From Fictibacillus phosphorivorans (GTDB lineage: Bacteria > Bacillota > Bacilli > Bacillales > Fictibacillaceae): 64,000 nucleotides of DNA. Location of the stretch: contig NZ_JAMBOR010000008.1 in NCBI RefSeq assembly GCF_023715845.1, positions 1-64,000 on the forward strand, written 5' to 3'. Below the pieces are notes generated by a model. The model searched no databases and was not told the DNA's origin. It saw only the letters and a program-made list of their open reading frames with translations. Shown here piece by piece: positions 58,539-64,000 of the stretch; position 1 is the first letter of the stretch, and the number at the start of each line of letters is the position of its first letter. Position numbers and translations under genes: made by a program.

Positions 58539-59285
58539 TTATTCATCCTTCCCGCTCCACCTGAAAAACTTGCTCGACAACACGACCGAAACAATAGAAA
58601 TGCCCAGCAATACATAAACAGACGTCATGTTTTCCCAGATTGGTGAGGTGTTCCAAGTTGCGCGAAGAAGCTCGATCACGTAGTACAGTGGAAGAACCTT
58701 CGCGACGTACTGTAAAACCTCAGGCATCATTTCTAACGGGAACGTCGCACCTGATAAAAAGAGCATCAGGTTTAGAAAAAGTGAGCTGATCGCAGCCGCC
58801 GTTCCTACGTTTTTAGCGAGCGACGTAAGAAAAAGTGCAAAAGGAAAAAACGAGATGATGCTTACCAGCAGCGCAAGCACCGTGCTTCCCAAGTATTCAG
58901 GCATGTGCAGATCAAATACGAGCATACCGAACACGACAAGGACAACTGCCGAAAAAGCAAAGATCACCGTTCCTTGAATCGTGTGCGCAAAAAGAATCTT
59001 CCATGGCGCAAGGGGTGTCGATTGGTATCTTCTGAGAACCCCCGTCTCCCGGTAGCCTGAGAGCACCGTGCCTAACGTAAAGAATGCGGTGGTGACGATG
59101 TTGACTCCGATCCATGATGGAACATAAAGGCTTGCAAAATTGAAACCGCCCATAGATTCATTTTTAAACATGGACCCGAAAAGCCAAATCATGAGCACTG
59201 GGAACAAAAAGGTCCAAAAAACCTGGAGTTTATCCCGGAAAAACATTTTCGTTTCAAGCTTTGTGAGCTGCCATAATGCCGTCAT
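58539..59285 (-). CDS. ABC-2 type transporter permease
   Basis: A 248-residue six-helix exporter permease. LKTKMFFRDK-type amphipathic start (here LETKMFFRDKLQVFWTFLFP), the YRETGVLRRYQSTPL coupling segment, and the late LFLSGATFPLEMMPEVLQYV are hallmarks of the ABC2_membrane family. Its ATG overlaps the ATPase stop (ATGA). Substrate unknown; drug or lipid export is usual. Confidence 0.88.
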   Translation of the reverse strand: MTALWQLTKLETKMFFRDKLQVFWTFLFPVLMIWLFGSMFKNESMGGFNFASLYVPSWIGVNIVTTAFFTLGTVLSGYRETGVLRRYQSTPLAPWKILFAHTIQGTVIFAFSAVVLVVFGMLVFDLHMPEYLGSTVLALLVSIISFFPFALFLTSLAKNVGTAAAISSLFLNLMLFLSGATFPLEMMPEVLQYVAKVLPLYYVIELLRATWNTSPIWENMTSVYVLLGISIVSVVLSSKFFRWSGKDE

Positions 59286-60199
59286 GCTGTTTGCCCCCCT
59301 TCTAAATAGTGAACAAACAGGTCATCAAGCGTGCCTCGTTCGAATTTAAAATCAGCGATGTGATAGCTGCCTTCCTGGGCGTTTTTAAATAGATGAAAAG
59401 ACGTTTCTTGAAGGTTTTCTGTATAGATCTTATAAGCGTCAGCCTCCATATCCTGCTCCACTTTTACAATGCCGGGAAGTGCTCGAAGCTCATCCAGCGG
59501 AAAATCCGGACTGCGAAAACTTACGTAATGAGCAGAAACATCCTCTACTAGCCGGGCTGGTTCATCCAATGCCCGAAGCTCACCGTTATAGATCATCGCG
59601 ACTCGATCACACAGCTTTTCTGCTTCTTCCATATAATGCGTCGTCACAACGATCGTTGTCCCTTCATCCCTTAATGCTCGAATGATATTCCACATCTCGC
59701 GTCTCGCATGTGGATCAAGACCCATACTCGGTTCGTCGAGAAAAACAATTTCAGGCTGATGGAGAGTAGCCAAGGCTAAAGTAAGCCGCTGCTTCTGACC
59801 GCCGGATAAATCATCGAAATATGTATCCATCTTGTCTTCCAAACCGAGCAGCTTTAACATATGGTCACCGGAGCTTTTTTGATTGTAGATAGCAGAAAAT
59901 AAACTCAACGCTTCTTTTACTTTCATCTTCTTCTGAATCGAGGTTGCCTGAAATTGTACCCCGATTTTGCCGTTTAGCTTTTTTCGGTCTTGTTCAGGAT
60001 CCATCCCTAGCACAGACACTTCGCCAGAGCTCTTTTTGCGGAGACCTTCCATGATCTCGATCGTGGTTGTTTTCCCCGCGCCGTTTGGTCCAATAATGCC
60101 AAAGATCTCCCCTTTTTTTACAGAAAAAGATAAATTGTTTACCGCTTTTTTCGGTCCATAATTTTTGCTTAACGCCTTAACGGAAATAACTTCTTCCAT
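59282..60199 (-). CDS. ABC transporter ATP-binding protein
   Basis: A 305-residue ATPase of the DrrA/CcmA type. Walker A GPNGAGKTTT, signature LSGGQKQRLTLALATL, Walker B IVFLDEPSMGLDP, switch His in TTHYMEEAEKL. The C-terminal 85 residues form a small accessory domain. The start is ATG 60197-60199; a GTG at 60208 is in frame. First gene of a two-gene unit placed between glyA and upp. Confidence 0.9.
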   Translation of the reverse strand: MEEVISVKALSKNYGPKKAVNNLSFSVKKGEIFGIIGPNGAGKTTTIEIMEGLRKKSSGEVSVLGMDPEQDRKKLNGKIGVQFQATSIQKKMKVKEALSLFSAIYNQKSSGDHMLKLLGLEDKMDTYFDDLSGGQKQRLTLALATLHQPEIVFLDEPSMGLDPHARREMWNIIRALRDEGTTIVVTTHYMEEAEKLCDRVAMIYNGELRALDEPARLVEDVSAHYVSFRSPDFPLDELRALPGIVKVEQDMEADAYKIYTENLQETSFHLFKNAQEGSYHIADFKFERGTLDDLFVHYLEGGQTA

Positions 60200-60283
60200 A
60201 TACCACACCGCTTTCTAGAATTTTCAAACACTCAACATATTTATTCAAAATTATTCCATTCTATGAATTTCATTAGAAAAACA

Positions 60284-60316
60284 AAAAACCCTCCTGCCAA
60301 TGGGCAAAAGGGTTCA
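60284..60316 (-). terminator. Rho-independent terminator of glyA
   Basis: On the minus strand AACCCT pairs with AGGGTT and inner GCC with GGC, followed by T6. Confidence 0.88.
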
Positions 60317-60327
60317 AAAATCATACT

Positions 60328-61563
60328 TTATTCGTAAAGCTTGTACTTTCCTGCAAGCTTCTCAACGCGTGCTTGTGCATCTTTTAATACATCAGCATCT
60401 TCAACGTTCTTTAGAACAGATGCCATGATCGATGCGATCTCGTCCATATCTTCTTCAACAAAACCGCGGGAAGTAACGGCTGCTGTTCCGATACGGATAC
60501 CGCTTGTTACAAACGGGCTCTCTTGATCGAATGGAATCGTGTTTTTGTTTGCGGTAATACCGATATCATCAAGTGCTTTTTCAGCTACTTTCCCTGTTAA
60601 CGCCAGTTCACTCACGTTGATTAAGATCAAGTGGTTGTCCGTGCCGTCAGAAACAAGTGTAAGTCCCTCTTTTTTCAGAGATTCAGCAAGTCGTTTCGCA
60701 TTCTTTATGATCTGTTCCGCATATTTCTTGAAATCATCTGTAAGCACTTCACCAAAAGATACCGCTTTTGCAGCGATCACGTGCATCAAAGGACCACCTT
60801 GGATACCAGGGAAGATGGATTTATCAATTTTTTTCGCATATTCTTCTTTACATAAAATCATGCCGCCACGCGGTCCGCGAAGCGTCTTGTGTGTTGTCGT
60901 CGTTACAAAATCAGCATAAGGAACTGGATTCTGATGAAGACCCGCTGCAACAAGTCCAGCGATGTGGGCCATATCCACCATAAGGTAAGCTTCTACTTCA
61001 TCCGCGATCTCACGGAACTTCGCGAAATCAATCTCACGCGGATACGCGCTCGCTCCAGCTACGATCAGCTTCGGACGGTGTTCAAGCGCTTTTTGACGAA
61101 CATCTTCATAATCGATAACGTTCTTCTCTTTGTCCACGCCGTACTCGACAAAGTTGTATTGAATACCGGAAAAGTTAACAGCACTTCCGTGAGTTAAGTG
61201 TCCACCGTGTGATAGGTTCATACCAAGAACGGTATCACCTTGCTCTAGGATAGTGAAATAAACGGCCATGTTAGCTTGTGCACCAGAGTGCGGCTGTACG
61301 TTGGCATGTTCAGCACCGAAGATTTTCTTCACGCGGTCTCTTGCCAGGTTCTCTACAACATCCACATGTTCGCATCCGCCATAATAGCGTCTTGCCGGGT
61401 AGCCTTCTGCGTATTTATTTGTTAATACGGAGCCTTGCGCTTCCATTACGGCTTGGCTAACAAAGTTTTCAGAAGCAATCAGTTCGATTTTCGTACGCTG
61501 GCGATGCAGTTCATCCATGATGGATTGGTAGACTTCTTGATCAGCTGTTTTCAAATGGTTCAT
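60328..61563 (-). CDS. glyA: Serine hydroxymethyltransferase
   Basis: A 411-residue PLP enzyme that interconverts serine and glycine and feeds 5,10-methylene-THF. The PLP Lys lies in [30 protein letters not shown] and [15 protein letters not shown] are diagnostic. The ATG at 61561-61563 has AAGGGGGAAG upstream. A divergent lipoprotein gene lies 204 bases away. Confidence 0.97.
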   Translation of the reverse strand: MNHLKTADQEVYQSIMDELHRQRTKIELIASENFVSQAVMEAQGSVLTNKYAEGYPARRYYGGCEHVDVVENLARDRVKKIFGAEHANVQPHSGAQANMAVYFTILEQGDTVLGMNLSHGGHLTHGSAVNFSGIQYNFVEYGVDKEKNVIDYEDVRQKALEHRPKLIVAGASAYPREIDFAKFREIADEVEAYLMVDMAHIAGLVAAGLHQNPVPYADFVTTTTHKTLRGPRGGMILCKEEYAKKIDKSIFPGIQGGPLMHVIAAKAVSFGEVLTDDFKKYAEQIIKNAKRLAESLKKEGLTLVSDGTDNHLILINVSELALTGKVAEKALDDIGITANKNTIPFDQESPFVTSGIRIGTAAVTSRGFVEEDMDEIASIMASVLKNVEDADVLKDAQARVEKLAGKYKLYE

Positions 61564-61666
61564 TTTCGCTTCCCCCTTACCTTATGTGAAAAAAATTTTT
61601 AATGATGTAACATACCCTTCTATCTTACACATTTATGTCGTCAGTTGTAAGGGGAAATGCACAATC

Positions 61667-61683
61667 TTTCACAAAGTGTGAAA
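61667..61683. promoter_or_regulatory. Inverted repeat between glyA and the lipoprotein gene
   Basis: TTTCACA-AAG-TGTGAAA, a perfect seven-base inverted repeat with a three-base centre. It lies in the divergent intergenic region and could be an operator for either gene. A PurR-type box is not obvious. Confidence 0.4.
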
Positions 61684-61767
61684 ATTCATATTTTTAGATA
61701 GGCATGAAAATGGTATGATGATAGATAATAGAGAGAAATAGTAGATGTAGAAGGGGTGTCATGCATC

Positions 61768-62217
61768 ATGAATAAAAAGTGGTTTGGAGCGAGTCTTCTA
61801 GTCCTTGTGCTTGCATTAACGGGCTGCAGTGAAGAAAAAGCGAAGTCGGAAAAAGAGCCGAAGACAGAGCAGACCGAAAAGAATAAAGCTTCTGACGACA
61901 TGGCAAAACAGCAAGCAAAAATCATTAAAAACTTGCAGGAGAATGCTGTGGAATTAGACCCTGCAACATTAGAATCGGATCCAAAAGCGTATGAAGAAAA
62001 AGTCATCAAAGCGGTGGGTACCGTGAATGAGGACAATCTAGAAAAAGGCATGGGCGGAAGCTTCGAGCTTAAAGTTGGAGAGACGAACTTTAAAGTGATG
62101 AACTTTACGATGGGTAATGTAGCGCCTGGTTCCGATGTCATCGTCTACGGAAACGTGAAGACTGGTAAAGATGCCAAATCAGGACTCTCGTTGATCAACG
62201 CGACTTATATTGAATAG
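61768..62217 (+). CDS. Hypothetical lipoprotein with OB-like C-terminal region
   Basis: A 149-residue lipoprotein; the signal ends in the lipobox LTGC (Cys near residue 19). A charged linker (about 20-60) precedes a small beta-rich region (about 62-149) with KVIKAVGTVNEDN, GSFELKVGETNFKV, and APGSDVIVYGNVKTG, resembling the tRNA_anti/OB fold. Function unknown. The start is ATG 61768, nine bases after GGGGTG. Confidence 0.72.
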   Translation: MNKKWFGASLLVLVLALTGCSEEKAKSEKEPKTEQTEKNKASDDMAKQQAKIIKNLQENAVELDPATLESDPKAYEEKVIKAVGTVNEDNLEKGMGGSFELKVGETNFKVMNFTMGNVAPGSDVIVYGNVKTGKDAKSGLSLINATYIE

Positions 62218-62225
62218 TAGTTTAT

Positions 62226-62256
62226 AAGGCTTGTCTTAGGGACAAGTCTTTTTTTA
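62226..62256 (+). terminator. Rho-independent terminator of the lipoprotein gene
   Basis: GGCTTGTC pairs with GACAAGTC (one G-T), then T7. Confidence 0.9.
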
Positions 62257-62298
62257 TGAAAGAGCTTGGCTGTTTGGAGCACGCTTCAGCCGGATTGG

Positions 62299-62452
62299 GT
62301 TTCACGGTACGTGTTTTTATATTTATTACACGTTCGCTCAGAATCTTTGAGTACCGCTCAAAAAAGCGGATCTTCGCTCAACATTTCTTATCTTCGCTCA
62401 AAATCCCCTCGTTTCGCTCAAAATTCTTCTTTTTCGCTCAAACTAGCTCATA
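62299..62452 (+). repeat. Phased CGCTCA array, copy A5 (leader + 6 or 7 units)
   Basis: Leader TTTCACGGTACGTG, T-run, then TTATTACACGTT. CGCTCA cores begin at 62335, 62355, 62375, 62395, 62415 and 62435, all steps exactly 20; a decayed unit AGCTCA begins at 62445. It lies in the 352-base gap between the convergent ends of the lipoprotein gene and the gluconokinase-type gene. The stretch 62453-62535 holds no gene. Confidence 0.9.
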
Positions 62453-62537
62453 GCGAACACAAAACCACCCGCAAACCCCTGAAAAAAGCGACCAAACCGT
62501 CATTTTCTGCCAAATCCACGTTAAAATTGGCCAAAAA

Positions 62538-62567
62538 AAGAGCAGGCACCACGCCGCCCGCTCCCTT
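62538..62567 (-). terminator. Rho-independent terminator of the FGGY kinase gene
   Basis: On the minus strand GAGCGGGCGGC pairs with GTGCCTGCTC through G-T pairs and runs into T7. Confidence 0.82.
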
Positions 62568-62569
62568 TC

Positions 62570-64000
62570 TTATTTATTTTGAAACTCATGAATCGCCTTA
62601 TATTGAGAAGCCAACGCGTCAGACACATTTTGATAGATGGTAAACAACTCTCCATACGTCTCAGCATGTTCGGTGTTTGGCATCACGGTACTGTACTGCT
62701 TGATTTCCTCAGACACTTCCTGTAAAACATCTGTTTCATCGAGCGCAAATCTTCCTAACTGCACCGCTCCCAGACACGAGCTTTCGGTATGTTCCGGGAT
62801 GTTGACTTCCTTCTGAAAGACATCTGCTAAGATCTGCTTCCATGCCGGTGAGTTCGTAAACCCGCCTGTCGCGAAGATCTTCACGTCCGCTTTTTCTTGA
62901 GTCTGTGTTTTAACAAGGCTATACACTTGATACAGATTGAAAATCGTGCCTTCTAATACCGCACGGACCATGTGATCTTTTTTATGGCGCAGCGTCAGTC
63001 CGATAAAAGAACCTTTTGCCTGCGCATCCCATAATGGAGCACGTTCACCCGTTAGATGAGGCAGGAAAATCAAGCCATCACTGCCTGGAGGTGCAGCGTC
63101 AGCCCGCTTGGAAAGCTTTTCGTACGAGCCTTCTTTCTCCACTTCAGTAAAAACATCGTGAACCCATTGAAACGCGATGCCGCCGTTATTCACCGGACCG
63201 CCTGACACCCAATGCTTTTCAGTCAGCGGATAACAGAACGTTCTTCCTTCTGCATCCAATATTGGGGTTTTTGAGATCGTCCGGATCGCTCCACTCGTAC
63301 CGATCGTTACTGCTACATCTCCTGGCGAAATCGCACCTACTCCAAGATTTGACAGCGGGCCGTCGGTTGCTCCAATCACTACTTTTACAGAGGAATCCAG
63401 TCCGCTCAATTTTTCCAGTGTGACAGAAAGACTGTCCCAGTAAAAAGTGGTGGGCTTTATTTCAGGCAGCTTTTCTGCCGTCACATCTGCCATCTCTAAC
63501 GCTTCTTGATCCCAATCAAGCGTTTGCATGTTCCATAAACCCATCGCGGCAGCCGACGCATAATCGATTGCCCATTCACCGAACCAGCGGTATAGTATGT
63601 ACTCTTTTATCCCAACAAACTTCGCTGCGTTTTTAAATATATCCGGCTGCTCATTCTTTAGCCACTGCAGCTTAAACAAAGGTGTCATCGGATGAAGCGG
63701 CACACCTGTTCTTTTATAGAGATCTAAACCTTCAGCACTAGATCTCGCAGCAAACGCATAAGACTCACTGCGCGTATCAGCCCATGTGATGCTGTTCGTC
63801 AACGGCTTACCTTCTGCATCCACTGCAATAAGAGAGTGCATCGCCGTACTGAACGAGATAAACCCGATCTTCTCAGCCAAGTCTCCACTCTTCCTTACCG
63901 TCTCTCTTAATGAATAGATGACAGCTTCATAGATCTCATCAGGATTTTGTTCCGCAGATCCTGGAATTTCTGCGAGTAAAGGATAATTCTTTGAATGATG
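62570..64000 (-). CDS. gntK: FGGY-family carbohydrate kinase, probably gluconokinase (5' end outside window)
   Basis: A partial gene of 476 codons; the frame is open to the right edge and its upstream residues (HHSKNYPLLAEIPGSAEQNP) match the substrate region of gluconate kinases. Further motifs are FISFSTAMHSLIAVD, ATDGPLSNLGVGAI, TIGTSGAIRT, FLPHLTGERAPLWD and IFATGGFTNSPAWKQIL. The nearest known class is GntK, which phosphorylates gluconate for the pentose phosphate pathway; xylulokinase is less likely. About 35 N-terminal residues and the promoter are missing. Confidence 0.85.
   Translation of the reverse strand, partial: HHSKNYPLLAEIPGSAEQNPDEIYEAVIYSLRETVRKSGDLAEKIGFISFSTAMHSLIAVDAEGKPLTNSITWADTRSESYAFAARSSAEGLDLYKRTGVPLHPMTPLFKLQWLKNEQPDIFKNAAKFVGIKEYILYRWFGEWAIDYASAAAMGLWNMQTLDWDQEALEMADVTAEKLPEIKPTTFYWDSLSVTLEKLSGLDSSVKVVIGATDGPLSNLGVGAISPGDVAVTIGTSGAIRTISKTPILDAEGRTFCYPLTEKHWVSGGPVNNGGIAFQWVHDVFTEVEKEGSYEKLSKRADAAPPGSDGLIFLPHLTGERAPLWDAQAKGSFIGLTLRHKKDHMVRAVLEGTIFNLYQVYSLVKTQTQEKADVKIFATGGFTNSPAWKQILADVFQKEVNIPEHTESSCLGAVQLGRFALDETDVLQEVSEEIKQYSTVMPNTEHAETYGELFTIYQNVSDALASQYKAIHEFQNK

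Overview
The window is chromosomal DNA of an endospore-forming, flagellated Gram-positive bacterium of the Bacillaceae. It carries spoIIID, spoIID, spoIIQ, mbl, flhO/flhP, murA, a full F1Fo ATP synthase operon, the glycerol (glp) regulon and strong GGAGG ribosome binding sites. The genus is an inference. The gene order, with an 11-gene nuo operon next to ywzB-ywmB-murA-spoIID, fits Fictibacillus or a B. cereus-like relative better than B. subtilis. Most genes lie on the minus strand, so the main operons read right to left.

Layout from left to right: an ABC-2 exporter pair and two EamA permeases (242-4339). A thiamine thiazole operon tenI-thiO-thiS-thiG-thiF under a TPP riboswitch (4394-8227). 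A YjiH-type membrane protein, a small unknown protein, a secreted CAP protein and a very large secreted amylopullulanase with cre/LacI-type operators (8288-15815). A small lipoprotein, a GNAT acetyltransferase, a frameshifted SGNH hydrolase, and an unusual methyltransferase plus nucleotidyltransferase-like pair (16030-19772). fabZ, then the flagellar/shape/sporulation block epuA-like, flhP, flhO, mbl, spoIIID, spoIIQ, spoIID (19900-27058). Small proteins, murA, ywmB and ywzB (27255-31142). The complex I operon nuoABCDHIJKLMN (31631-42438), which has no nuoE, nuoF or nuoG. glpP-glpF-glpK-glpD (43603-48622). The atpZIBEFHAGDC operon (49431-56609). upp, an ABC exporter pair, glyA and a lipoprotein. 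A gluconokinase-type gene runs off the right edge.

Functionally the window joins central energetics (glycerol uptake and oxidation, quinone reduction, ATP synthesis), cofactor and nucleotide supply (thiazole, uracil salvage, one-carbon units), starch use, and envelope/sporulation functions.

The most unusual content is non-coding. Every gene-free gap longer than 300 bases holds a repeat. Seven of these ten gaps hold a phased array in which a short core of about 6-11 bases recurs every 20-21 bases with variable sequence between; the other three hold a GC-rich Bacillaceae-type dispersed repeat. An eighth array lies in the gene-free left edge. There are three array families with unrelated cores (CGCTCA at five loci, CCACGTTAA at two, TATGCA at one). 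They share the same period of two helical turns, the same strand in the window and the same kind of location beside gene 3' ends. This architecture is the best candidate for an undescribed element. Four short GC-rich palindromes built on GGGGACAG/GGGGTCTGT form another dispersed family.
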